Of a stretch of DNA of 64,000 nucleotides, positions 52,024 through 60,821 are shown piece after piece. Numbering within the stretch: position 1 is the stretch's first letter; each line of letters opens with the position of its first letter. Location: assembly GCA_947492375.1 (NCBI GenBank), contig CANLMI010000002.1, positions 683,529 to 747,528 on the forward strand. Reading direction: 5' to 3'. Under the pieces are notes generated by a model, which saw only the letters and a list, made by a program, of their open reading frames with translations, was not told the DNA's origin and ran no database searches. The DNA is from an uncultured Kordiimonas sp. GTDB lineage: Bacteria > Pseudomonadota > Alphaproteobacteria > Sphingomonadales > Kordiimonadaceae. The translations under genes and the position numbers were made by a program.

Positions 52024-53202
52024 ATGAAATTATTAGAGCAAATCTGGATTGTCATTATCATGAATCTGCGGAGTATCCCGCAACGTTTTGGCATGTCAGT
52101 GGCCACAATTTTTGCCGTGGCGGCCGTTGTTGGCGTGCTTCTGTTCTTTCTCGCTATGGGCAATGGATTTAAAGATACATTAGAGGGTGCTGGTTCTGAA
52201 AATGTAGCTGTTGTAACGCGGGTAGGTTCCCAGTCTGAACTAAATAGCTCGCTGTCGAGAGAACAGGTTAATTTGTTATCAACGGCGCCAGGTATCGCAA
52301 AAGACCTTGAGGGCAATCCTATATATTCCGGTGAATTATATGTCATCGTGGATGGCTATAAAAAAACCACCAATTCAAAAGTCAATATTCCTATGAGGGG
52401 CTTATCGACCGAGGGCTTCGCACTGCGTGAAAATGTAGATATCATTGAGGGCCGAGTTTTCACGCCCGGCAGAAATGAAATTATCGTCGGAGAAAGTGTT
52501 CTACGCGAATTTTCAGGCTTTGAACTTGGAACAAAAGTAACATTCGCAAAAACCACATGGGAAGTCGTAGGGATTTTCTCGACCGGCGGCTCAGCATTTG
52601 ACAGCGAATTGTGGGCTGATACACGAACAGTACAAGATCAATTCAGGCGCGGCAGTAGTTTCCAGACTATGCGAATTCGTTTGGAAACCCCAGGTGATAT
52701 TCAACCCTTGATCAATTATGCTGAAGCAGACCCACGGTTAAATGTAAAAATTGAAACCGAGGCAGAGTATTTTTCAACACAAAGTAACGCACTCAACAAT
52801 ATCGTTGTTTTTGGCTGGATAATCAGCGTCGTTATGGGAATGGGGGCTCTTGCAGGTGCGCTCAACACAATGTACACATCTGTGGCAGCCCGCGCTGGCG
52901 AAATAGCAACCCTGCGTGCAATAGGGTTTTCCAATATTTCAGCTTTTTTTGGCACTGTCGCTGAAGCAATTATTTTATCACTCATTGGCGGTGCGACAGG
53001 TATTATAATCGTCTATTTTTTCGTCGACGGAGCAAGCGCAGCAACGATCGGTGCCAGTTTTACTCAAGTGGTCTTCAGCTTTACCCTTTCGGCTGACCTT
53101 CTCCAACAGGGTATGCTACTAGCATTTGGAATTGGTATCGTTGGTGGCTTTTTTCCGGCATTTCGCGCAGCACGTATGCCTGTGGTCACTGCATTTGAAT
53201 AA
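52024..53202 (+). CDS. FtsX/MacB-type ABC transporter permease 2
   Basis: A 392-aa permease homologous in layout to permease 1: an N-terminal membrane helix (about 20-45), a periplasmic domain, and three C-terminal helices with SVAARAGEIATLRAIGFSNISAFFGTVAEAIILSLIGGATG, the FtsX core. AAGGAGG precedes the ATG, the best ribosome site of the operon. The two distinct permeases, one ATPase and one adaptor form a complete MacAB-like export complex except for the outer-membrane protein. A hairpin terminator follows (53242-53301). Confidence 0.93.
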   Translation: MKLLEQIWIVIIMNLRSIPQRFGMSVATIFAVAAVVGVLLFFLAMGNGFKDTLEGAGSENVAVVTRVGSQSELNSSLSREQVNLLSTAPGIAKDLEGNPIYSGELYVIVDGYKKTTNSKVNIPMRGLSTEGFALRENVDIIEGRVFTPGRNEIIVGESVLREFSGFELGTKVTFAKTTWEVVGIFSTGGSAFDSELWADTRTVQDQFRRGSSFQTMRIRLETPGDIQPLINYAEADPRLNVKIETEAEYFSTQSNALNNIVVFGWIISVVMGMGALAGALNTMYTSVAARAGEIATLRAIGFSNISAFFGTVAEAIILSLIGGATGIIIVYFFVDGASAATIGASFTQVVFSFTLSADLLQQGMLLAFGIGIVGGFFPAFRAARMPVVTAFE

Positions 53203-53738
53203 AGATCATATCTGAAACTAAAAATTTCTGCGAAAAATAATAAAGCGGGCTTATTTTCAAGTACTAATAAATTCTTGATTTTAGCTAATTAGCCCGCTTT
53301 TACTACAATACTTTAATCTACTGTTATCCACACATAATATCATATGCGATATAAGAAATGGGCAATATACTTTTATACCTCACTCAACTAAATTGATGAA
53401 AACACATAATTCCGATCAACCACTGAGAAAGTATAAATACAGACAAAGGCACATTATTGTAAAAATGCTATAAAATTCTTAACAATACAACCTATCGAGA
53501 AAATCATAAAAACATTATATACTAATTTAATCGAGCTATTATCATATATGGAAGCCCATGTGGTGGGAAAGTATAATACTTTCAAACGATTAAAAAATTC
53601 AACTCATGTAAATTCACAAAATAACAATTAAATACAACAATAATTGATATTCTTAAAAGTGTAATATTATTGACGCAACAAACCTATAGTGGTTTATGTA
53701 TCCTTTAGGGTTATTTTAAAAACTTTTAGGAGTATAAA
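53203..53738. other. 536-nt AT-rich region between the export operon and the 52-aa gene
   Basis: Very AT-rich, with many short poly-A/T runs. It includes the operon terminator (53242-53301) and the upstream region of the 52-aa gene. A 25-codon frame at 53396-53473 has no ribosome site and is not called. A 16-bp dyad AAACC-TATAGT-GGTTT lies at 53680-53695; TATAGT (53685-53690) would be a good -10 box and TTGACG at 53670 a -35-like hexamer, but they are too close together to be one standard promoter. The promoter of the 52-aa gene is therefore only approximate. Confidence 0.4.
53242..53301 (+). terminator. Terminator-like inverted repeat after the export operon
   Basis: A perfect 10-bp stem AAAGCGGGCT/AGCCCGCTTT (53242-53251, 53291-53300) with a 39-nt loop, then TTAC. 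The loop is long for an intrinsic terminator. Confidence 0.5.
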
Positions 53739-53897
53739 ATGAATAAAATTAGCGAACTAAATGAACTTGAAATTAATGCTGTATTTGGTAGTGGGAATGG
53801 CTTGTTTGCTACACAGGAAGATGCAGAGAATTGTGATAACCCAGCCACTGGGATAGCCCAATTACCGCCACAAACAGCGCTACCGTTTCCTCTATAG
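53739..53897 (+). CDS. 52-aa peptide with a double-glycine-type leader, possible secreted peptide precursor
   Basis: A short gene with a strong ribosome site (AGGAG, 6 nt before ATG). Residues 1-18 read MNKISELNELEINAVFGS. Numbering backward from Ser18 as -1, Leu is at -12, Glu at -8, Ile at -7, Val at -4, and Gly-Ser at -2/-1. This is the consensus of double-glycine leaders cleaved by C39-type peptidases (Gly-Gly, Gly-Ala or Gly-Ser). The 34-residue remainder starts GNGLFATQEDAENCDNPATG, has one cysteine (residue 32) and a Pro/Gln-rich end. No C39-containing ABC protein or modification enzyme is in the window, but a MacAB-like export operon is upstream. The product family is not recognised. 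Confidence 0.7.
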   Translation: MNKISELNELEINAVFGSGNGLFATQEDAENCDNPATGIAQLPPQTALPFPL

Positions 53898-53930
53898 AAA
53901 TCGATTTTAGATTTTCATATAATATTAAAA

Positions 53931-53971
53931 GTAAAAGGGCAGAGAAATAGTTCTTTACCCTTTTATTTTTT
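53931..53971 (+). terminator. Terminator after the 52-aa gene
   Basis: A stem AAAAGGG/CCCTTTT (53933-53939, 53958-53964), extended inward by GAGAA/TTCTT across a small internal loop, is followed by a T-rich run (TATTTTTT). It lies between the 52-aa gene and the convergent korB. Confidence 0.78.
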
Positions 53972-53975
53972 GGCC

Positions 53976-54989
53976 TTATTTAACAACCCAGGTTTCACCA
54001 GAATACATCATATCTTTTAAGGTACGCTTACCCTTATAAGCATTAACCTGCTCGATAACCGCTTCAGTGTATGACTGTTCTGCCTGCTCGGCATAGAGAA
54101 CACCCATTGCCATTGGCTCACCCGCGTTGCCGCCAAGTTCAGCAAGCATTCGTGCCATTTGAAGGTTGCGTTCATCATGTACAAGCACATCGGCTTCAGT
54201 CATTCCATTTTCACCAATAGTAATGACCTCAAGAGCAAATTTTTCAAGGTTAAAGCGAATGCCTTTATTGCGCTCTTTTCCGAAAACCATCGGCTCACCG
54301 TTCTCAAGCAAAAGCTGCGCATCGGCAGCCACTGCCTTATCGGTAACGTTCGCCCATGTTGCATCATTATAAACGATACAGTTTTGCAAAATCTCAACGA
54401 AACTAGCGCCCTTGAAACCATGCGCACGTGTGAAAACACCCGGCATATGCTTCTGAGCCGTGTCAACCGTGCGCGCTACAAAGCGTGCACCAGAACCAAG
54501 TGCAAAGTTAATCGGGTTCAATGCTGGGTCAATAGAGCCTTGCGGCGTCGAAGGAGACTTTGTTCCAACATCAGATGTAGGGGAAAACTGCCCTTTCGTA
54601 AGGCCGTAAATCTTGTTGTTAAACAAGAGAATATTGATATCAACATCGCGGCGAAGCGAATGCATCAAATGATTACCACCAATCGACAAACCATCACCGT
54701 CACCAGTAATCAACCATACATCAAGATCAGGGTTTGAAAGCTTCAATCCTGTTGCAACAGATGGCGCACGGCCATGAATTGTATGAAAACCATATGTATC
54801 CATATAATAAGGGAAACGGCTTGAACATCCAATACCAGATACAAACACCGTGTTTTCACGTGTCGCACCAAGCTCTGGCAAGGTACGTTGCATACATTTC
54901 AGAATAGCATAATCACCACAACCAGGGCACCAGCGAACTTCTTGATCACTTGTAAAGTCTTTGGCCGTTAATTTAACCATATCGTCCAT
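53976..54989 (-). CDS. korB: 2-oxoacid:ferredoxin oxidoreductase, beta subunit
   Basis: A 337-aa thiamine-diphosphate subunit. VRWCPGCGDYAILKCM holds iron-sulfur cysteines, and ITGDGDGLSIGGNHLMHSLRRDVDINILLFNNKIYGLTKGQ is the GDG-to-N thiamine-diphosphate motif. It should oxidise 2-oxoglutarate (or pyruvate) to the acyl-CoA, reducing ferredoxin. The start overlaps the korA stop by 1 nt. KorAB type enzymes from alphaproteobacteria are usually assigned to 2-oxoglutarate, but substrate choice here is inferred. Confidence 0.93.
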   Translation of the reverse strand: MDDMVKLTAKDFTSDQEVRWCPGCGDYAILKCMQRTLPELGATRENTVFVSGIGCSSRFPYYMDTYGFHTIHGRAPSVATGLKLSNPDLDVWLITGDGDGLSIGGNHLMHSLRRDVDINILLFNNKIYGLTKGQFSPTSDVGTKSPSTPQGSIDPALNPINFALGSGARFVARTVDTAQKHMPGVFTRAHGFKGASFVEILQNCIVYNDATWANVTDKAVAADAQLLLENGEPMVFGKERNKGIRFNLEKFALEVITIGENGMTEADVLVHDERNLQMARMLAELGGNAGEPMAMGVLYAEQAEQSYTEAVIEQVNAYKGKRTLKDMMYSGETWVVK

Positions 54990-56878
54990 TATGCTGCTCC
55001 TTGTTCTTGAGCGCTGTCTTGTTGAGTATTGACACCAAATTCTGCGCGAATGGCATCAAGAATTTCCTGAATTTTAAACGGCTGACCAGAAACCTTGTTA
55101 AACGGTTTTGCATCCAACAAATATTTGTCACGCAGCACAGTCTTCAACTGGCCGTTATTCATTTCAGGAACCATAACATTATCGTACCCCGCTAAAAGCT
55201 CACCAAGGTTTGCAGGGAACGGATGGATATATCTGATGTGTACATGACTGACATCAAGACCTTCAGCACGCGCCGCCTTTACAGCCTGAGAAATTGGACC
55301 GTAAGTTGACCCCCAGCCAACAAGAACAAGGTTTCCATTTTCATTGCCTTGATCAACTGTTTGTGCTGGTACATCATTGGCAATGCCATTGATTTTTGCT
55401 TCGCGTGTATCGGTCATTTTCTGGTGATTGTCAGGGTCGTAGGAAATATGACCTGTATCATAACTTTTCTCAATACCACCAATCCTGTGCTCACAACCTG
55501 GTGTACCGGGTTTTGCCCAGTTTCGTGCAAGTGTCGCTTCCTCACGTTTGTAAGGGTTAAACTCTTCGCCTTCAGCAGGCGTGCCTGCGAATTTAACTTC
55601 AAACGGCTCTAAGGCGTCAAGGTCAGGTAATTGCCATGGCTCTGCTGCGTTTGCAATAAATCCATCCGTTAAAAGCATAACTGGTGTCATGTATTTCACA
55701 GCCAAACGGCAAGCTTCAATCGCAACTTCGAAACAATCGCCCGGGCTGCGCGTTGCAATAACAGGCATAGGCGCGTCACCGTTTCGTCCATAAACTGCTT
55801 GATATAAATCTGACTGTTCGGTTTTTGTCGGCAACCCTGTTGAAGGGCCACCGCGCTGGCTATTGATAATAACAAGCGGTAATTCTGTTGAAATCGCAAG
55901 CCCCATCGCTTCACCTTTGAGCGCGATACCCGGGCCAGATGATGATGTAACACCAAGTGCACCACCGTAGGATGCACCAATTGCTGCACAAATCGCTGCA
56001 ATCTCATCCTCAGCCTGAAATGTAACAACGCCCATTTCTTTCATGCCTGAAAGCGCATGCAAAATAGGAGAGGCCGGAGTAATCGGGTAAGACCCCAAAA
56101 CAATTTGAAGACCAGCAAGCTCAGCACCCTGCGCCATGCCCCATGAAAGCGCCTGTGAACCCGTTACAGTACGGTAAAGGCCAGCGTCTGTTTTCTTGGC
56201 GCCGATTTGGTATCGCTTAATTGCCGCCGATAATTCAGCAGTTTCAGCAAATGCATGACCAGCATTAAGGGCCGCAATATTCGAATTAGCGATCTCAGGC
56301 TTCTTCGAGAACTTTTTCTCTAACCATACCTGAACTGGCGCACGGTCACGCGAGAACATCCAAAGCATCATGCCCAGCGTCCACATGTTTTTACAGCGAA
56401 GCGCTTCTTTATTACCGAGTCCAAACTCTTTCACGGCCTCAAGGGTCATCTTGGAAACATCGATCTCGATTGTTTGAAAGTCTTTAAGCGAGCCATCTTC
56501 CAACGGGTTTTCAGTGTAACCGGCCTTTTGCAGATTGCGCTTTGTGAAACTTCCAGTATCCACGACCAGCAAACCACCGTTGCGAAGATTATCGATATTC
56601 ACCTTTAAAGCAGCTGGGTTCATTGCAACCAAAACATCTGGTGCATCGCCAACCGTTTTAATTTCACGTGCACCAAAGTTAATCTGGAACGCTGATACGC
56701 CAAATGTTGTGCCAACAGGCGCCCGAATTTCCGCAGGAAAATCAGGGAAAGTTGCAAGATCACTTCCTGAAAGCGCCGTTGATGTTGTGAATTGACTACC
56801 TGTGAGCTGCATACCATCACCGCTATCACCGGCAAAACGTACAACTGCTGATTCAAGAACCTGTATGTCCGAACCCAT
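54989..56878 (-). CDS. korA: 2-oxoacid:ferredoxin oxidoreductase, fused gamma-alpha subunit
   Basis: A 629-aa fused chain. The first ~200 residues are the gamma-type domain (VVRFAGDSGDGMQLTG and GTTFGVSAFQINFG), which binds CoA. The alpha part follows, with GSYPITPASPILHALSGMKEMGVVTFQAEDEIAAICAAIGASYGGALGVTSSSGPG and the C-terminal domain from about 500. It pairs with korB. This arrangement gives oxygen-tolerant enzymes in several aerobes. The window also encodes sdhA/B, so the two together could shape the TCA cycle. Confidence 0.94.
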   Translation of the reverse strand: MGSDIQVLESAVVRFAGDSGDGMQLTGSQFTTSTALSGSDLATFPDFPAEIRAPVGTTFGVSAFQINFGAREIKTVGDAPDVLVAMNPAALKVNIDNLRNGGLLVVDTGSFTKRNLQKAGYTENPLEDGSLKDFQTIEIDVSKMTLEAVKEFGLGNKEALRCKNMWTLGMMLWMFSRDRAPVQVWLEKKFSKKPEIANSNIAALNAGHAFAETAELSAAIKRYQIGAKKTDAGLYRTVTGSQALSWGMAQGAELAGLQIVLGSYPITPASPILHALSGMKEMGVVTFQAEDEIAAICAAIGASYGGALGVTSSSGPGIALKGEAMGLAISTELPLVIINSQRGGPSTGLPTKTEQSDLYQAVYGRNGDAPMPVIATRSPGDCFEVAIEACRLAVKYMTPVMLLTDGFIANAAEPWQLPDLDALEPFEVKFAGTPAEGEEFNPYKREEATLARNWAKPGTPGCEHRIGGIEKSYDTGHISYDPDNHQKMTDTREAKINGIANDVPAQTVDQGNENGNLVLVGWGSTYGPISQAVKAARAEGLDVSHVHIRYIHPFPANLGELLAGYDNVMVPEMNNGQLKTVLRDKYLLDAKPFNKVSGQPFKIQEILDAIRAEFGVNTQQDSAQEQGAA

Positions 56879-57022
56879 ATTAATATCCCTTAAGACCCAA
56901 TATTTAGATCATTTAGTATATGTGAATGATTTGGTCGCTTACTTACATCCAATATACCAAAAAGACGAAGCAGAATTTCTTTTGGTCTTATGAAACCCTG
57001 CTTGTCTATTTACACGTTTACG

Positions 57023-58378
57023 TTAGCTATTGCGCGGTGTCCGCATTAAAACAAACTCTTCTGCGCTAGATGGATGCACGGCGACCGTCGCATCAAACTG
57101 TGCTTTCGTTAGCTCCGCCTTAACCGCGATACCTATGCCCTGAATAATTTCAGCAGAATCAAGACCAATCATATGAGCACCAACAACCTTATCGGTTGCC
57201 TTATCAACAATCAGCTTGGTATATGCGCGCTCACCTGACCCACCGAGCGTATGCTTCATTGGTCTGAAATCAGATTCGAAAACATCAATATCGCCGTATT
57301 TTGCCTTGGCATCAGCCTCTGACAAACCAACTGTTCCGATAGGCGGCTGCGAAAATACAGCAGTTGGAATAGCATCATGCTCTGGCGATGTTGGCATATT
57401 ACCAAATTCTGTTAGAGCGAAGGCATGACCTTCTTTAATTGCAACAGGCGTTAGTTGAACACGGTCAGTTACGTCACCAACAGCAAAAATGCTCTCAATA
57501 TTTGTCCGACCATACGCATCAACTTTTACTGCGCCATTGGGGGCCAATTCAACACCAGCGCTTTCGAGACCAAGATCATCAGTCTTCGGAGCCCTGCCCG
57601 TTGCATACATAACCTGATCAACATCAAGCGTGCTACCATCCGTTAAAGTAAGGCGAACACCATCTGCTGTTTTCTCAATCGCAGTAATGTTAGTATTGAG
57701 GCGAATATCAATCCCTTTACCAACCATTTCTTTTGCCAAACGCACACGAATATCATCGTCAAACCCGCGAAGGATTTGCTCACCGCGATATAGCTGGATC
57801 ACTTCACTGCCCATACCACTGAAAATTCCTGCAAACTCAACGGCAATGTAGCCACCGCCTACAACGACAATGCGTTTTGGTTGCTCGTCCAAATGCAGCG
57901 CCTCATTCGATGTGATTGCATGCTCGATACCAGGAACATCCGGCATCGTTGGCCATCCACCAACCGCAACAAGGATTTTACCAGCAGTATATGTTTTCTC
58001 GCCGACACGTACAGTGTTGGGGCCTTCAACTGTTGCACGGCCGTCGATCATTTCAACACCGGCATTACCAAGCGTTTGGATGTATAATCCATTCAGGCGA
58101 TCAATTTCTTTATCTTTTGTTGCAATCAGCTTTTTCCAATCGAAACTGGTTTCGCCGACACTCCAACCGTATCCTTCAGCATTCTCAAAATCTTCTGAGA
58201 AATGAGAAGCATAAACGAGAAGTTTTTTAGGTACACAGCCACGGATAACACACGTACCACCGATGCGGTATTCTTCAGCAACAGCAACACGAGCCCCAAA
58301 ACTGGATGCAATACGACTTGCCCGTACACCACCTGAACCGGCGCCTATTACAAAAAGGTCAAAATCAAAATCACTCAT
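57023..58378 (-). CDS. gor: Glutathione-disulfide reductase
   Basis: A 451-aa FAD/NADPH disulfide oxidoreductase. The N-terminal FAD motif is LFVIGAGSGGVRASRIA, the redox-active disulfide is Cys43 and Cys48 (GGTCVIRGCVPKK), and the NADPH motif is IVVVGGGYIAVEFAGIFSGMG. The C-terminal VAVHPSSAEEFVLMR carries the His-Glu pair at the glutathione site. The ATG at 58378 is chosen: GGAA is upstream and the frame's earlier start adds 5 unsupported residues. It is monocistronic, and is divergent from the CaiB-type gene. Confidence 0.95.
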   Translation of the reverse strand: MSDFDFDLFVIGAGSGGVRASRIASSFGARVAVAEEYRIGGTCVIRGCVPKKLLVYASHFSEDFENAEGYGWSVGETSFDWKKLIATKDKEIDRLNGLYIQTLGNAGVEMIDGRATVEGPNTVRVGEKTYTAGKILVAVGGWPTMPDVPGIEHAITSNEALHLDEQPKRIVVVGGGYIAVEFAGIFSGMGSEVIQLYRGEQILRGFDDDIRVRLAKEMVGKGIDIRLNTNITAIEKTADGVRLTLTDGSTLDVDQVMYATGRAPKTDDLGLESAGVELAPNGAVKVDAYGRTNIESIFAVGDVTDRVQLTPVAIKEGHAFALTEFGNMPTSPEHDAIPTAVFSQPPIGTVGLSEADAKAKYGDIDVFESDFRPMKHTLGGSGERAYTKLIVDKATDKVVGAHMIGLDSAEIIQGIGIAVKAELTKAQFDATVAVHPSSAEEFVLMRTPRNS

Positions 58379-58678
58379 AGAAATTCCATTCATCGTGGGA
58401 TTTTTGCATTATATTTAAACTGTACTCTATCCACACTCATTATAGCCCATTATGAGCTTATATGGGATGCATGACATAGCTTCCAAAGTCTCTATAGTAT
58501 AGATTACATCACAATAATATGATGAATAACACCTCATTAAATTTTAGATACCAACGCCTGCATTACAAATCGCCTATACTATAGTAGCGGTCACCGTTTA
58601 CAAAAAACTGAAAAGCAGTTTAATGTAATCCATCAATTTATACTGATTATATAGCTTTTCAATAGCGAAGGAAAATAT

Positions 58679-59812
58679 ATGGGGCCGCTAAAGGGCGTTC
58701 AAATCATTGAAATTGTTGGCATTGGCCCAGGGCCATTTGCCGGCATGATGTTGGCTGATATGGGGGCTGATGTTATCGCCGTTGACCGTATAGGGCCAAC
58801 AGGGCCAGCTGAATTAAAAGTTGATATCAATCGAAGAGGAAAGAAATCTATTCAATTGGATTTAAAATCAACCGAAGGAAAAGACATTCTTCACAAATTA
58901 TGCAGCAGCGCAGATGCATTGTTCGAAGGGTTTCGACCTGGTGTAATGGAACGCCTTGGCCTTGGGCCAGATGATATTCTTAAAACCAATGAAAAACTTG
59001 TATACGGCAGAATGACCGGGTGGGGCCAAACAGGCCCACTTGCCGACACAGCAGGACATGACATTAATTATATTTCCCTGTCCGGAGCACTTCACTCTAT
59101 TGGCCCCAAGAACAGTCCTCCAGAGGCCCCGCTTAATCTTGTCGGCGACTATGGCGGCGGCGGTATGATGCTCGCCTTTGGCCTCGTTTGTGCCATCCTT
59201 GAAGCAAAAAATTCAGGAAAGGGGCAAGTCGTTGATGTCAGCATGGTTGAAGGTTCAAGCGCGTTAATGTCAATTTTTTACTCTTTAATGGCAAGCGGCC
59301 AGTGGGCACCAACCCGCGGTGTCAATTTACTCGATGGCGGCGCGCATTTTTACGGAACCTTTGAAACCGCTGACGGTGAATATGTTTCACTAGGCGCCAT
59401 TGAACCGCAATTCATGCAGGTCTTCACCGAAAAAACCAATCTAGATTCAAGCTGGATGCAAAATCACTTTAATCCTGCTGAATGGCCCAAGCTGAAACAA
59501 GAATTGACTGTCATTTTCAAAGGAAAAACGCAGCAAGAATGGTGCGACCTATTAGAAGGAAGTGATGCATGCTTTGCTCCAATATTGCCTTTTTGGAAAG
59601 CACATAAACACCCACATAATTCCGCAAGGAATAGTTTTGTGGAAATTGATGGCATTACCCAACCCGCTCCAACACCCAAGTTTTCAGCGACTCCTTCAGC
59701 TATACCTACCCCACCTATCCCAAAAGGGGCCAACTCCCATAACATAATGAAAAATCTTGGATATTCTGATAATGATATAGAACAGCTGAAACTTCAAAAG
59801 ATAGTTGGATAG
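58679..59812 (+). CDS. CaiB/BaiF-family CoA transferase, alpha-methylacyl-CoA racemase-like
   Basis: A 377-aa protein of the type III CoA-transferase fold. MGPLKGVQIIEIVGIGPGPFAGMMLADMGADVIAVDR is the N-terminal family signature, and GHDINYISLSGALHSIG is the active-site stretch of AMACR-type racemases. Racemase (inverting the methyl-branched centre of acyl-CoA) is favoured over transferase, but only assay would tell. AAGGA is upstream of the ATG. The following methyltransferase starts 3 nt after the stop, so they are co-transcribed. Confidence 0.9.
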   Translation: MGPLKGVQIIEIVGIGPGPFAGMMLADMGADVIAVDRIGPTGPAELKVDINRRGKKSIQLDLKSTEGKDILHKLCSSADALFEGFRPGVMERLGLGPDDILKTNEKLVYGRMTGWGQTGPLADTAGHDINYISLSGALHSIGPKNSPPEAPLNLVGDYGGGGMMLAFGLVCAILEAKNSGKGQVVDVSMVEGSSALMSIFYSLMASGQWAPTRGVNLLDGGAHFYGTFETADGEYVSLGAIEPQFMQVFTEKTNLDSSWMQNHFNPAEWPKLKQELTVIFKGKTQQEWCDLLEGSDACFAPILPFWKAHKHPHNSARNSFVEIDGITQPAPTPKFSATPSAIPTPPIPKGANSHNIMKNLGYSDNDIEQLKLQKIVG

Positions 59813-59815
59813 CTC

Positions 59816-60622
59816 ATGTCAGAAGAAAAATGGCTAACAATCAACAAAGCAAGATGGGAAGAACGCGTTTCTATTCATCTGGGTTCCAAACTTTATGATG
59901 TTGAAAGCTTTCTTGATGGCAAGCTTTCTCTCGGTGATCAGGAAATCCACGATATGGGATCTGTATCAGGCAAGTCGCTGCTTCATCTTCAATGTCATTT
60001 TGGGCTGGATACGCTCTCGTGGGCACGACTGGGCGCGAACGTAACAGGCGTGGATTTCTCGCAGGAAGCAATTAAACAAGCTAAACACCTGTCGAAGCAA
60101 ACAATGCTAACCTCTGAATTTATCTGTGCAAATATTTACGACACACTTGATGTGATTACTGACCAGTTTGATATTGTTTATACTGGCATTGGAGCTATTT
60201 GCTGGTTACCTGATATTCATAAGTGGGCTCAGATTGTAGCCAATATGTTAAAACCGGGTGGCAAGCTATTCTTGATAGAAATACACCCTGTAGAGTGGAT
60301 ATTCGGCGATGACTTTAACATTACATATGACTATTTTCACGGCCCAGAAGGGCTGAGGTTGAATGAACCGGGCACTTATACTGACGGCAGTCAAGATACA
60401 TCAAACAACGAACTAGTTAATTGGAACCATAATTTAGGTGACGTTGTCACAGCCTTGGCAAAGGCGGGCCTGTCCATCCAACGTTTACAAGAAAGTGATG
60501 AATGCCCCTTTATGCGTTGGGATTTTATGGAAAAAGTTGGAAACAGCCGTTACCGATTACCTAAAGAATATAAATCGATACCTTTGATGTATACTTTAGA
60601 AGCAACAAAACCAAAAATCTGA
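59816..60622 (+). CDS. Class I SAM-dependent methyltransferase
   Basis: A 268-aa soluble methyltransferase. The SAM-binding motif reads SLLHLQCHFGLDTLSWARLGANVTGVDFSQEAI; the later DIVYTGIGAICWLPDIHKWA and MLKPGGKLFLIE fit motifs II and III. The substrate is unknown. It lies 3 nt downstream of the CaiB-type gene and is the last in that pair. An 8-bp inverted repeat (60636-60643, 60676-60683) follows without a T-run. Confidence 0.88.
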   Translation: MSEEKWLTINKARWEERVSIHLGSKLYDVESFLDGKLSLGDQEIHDMGSVSGKSLLHLQCHFGLDTLSWARLGANVTGVDFSQEAIKQAKHLSKQTMLTSEFICANIYDTLDVITDQFDIVYTGIGAICWLPDIHKWAQIVANMLKPGGKLFLIEIHPVEWIFGDDFNITYDYFHGPEGLRLNEPGTYTDGSQDTSNNELVNWNHNLGDVVTALAKAGLSIQRLQESDECPFMRWDFMEKVGNSRYRLPKEYKSIPLMYTLEATKPKI

Positions 60623-60821
60623 ATACCTTAGAATTGGGGTGAGGATATTACTCTATACATTGCTCAAAACAGTCACTCACCCCGTGAGTATTAACGTGAC
60701 CAAACACCAAAACACCGAGGACGCCTAACACTCACAGGCATATACGCCATACACATTAAATACTATAGTATGATAAGTTTGAAAAACGACTATATACAAT
60801 ATTACTAATCGATTTAATCCA

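Noticed and set aside
53396-53473. 25-codon frame (MKTHNSDQPLRKYKYRQR and on) in the AT-rich gap before the 52-aa gene
   Set aside because: No ribosome site, no leader-like pattern, and no family; short frames of this length are expected by chance in such sequence.
60636-60683. 8-bp inverted repeat GGGGTGAG/CTCACCCC after the methyltransferase gene
   Set aside because: No T-run follows and the loop is 32 nt; it could be a 3'-end structure but there is not enough to call a terminator.
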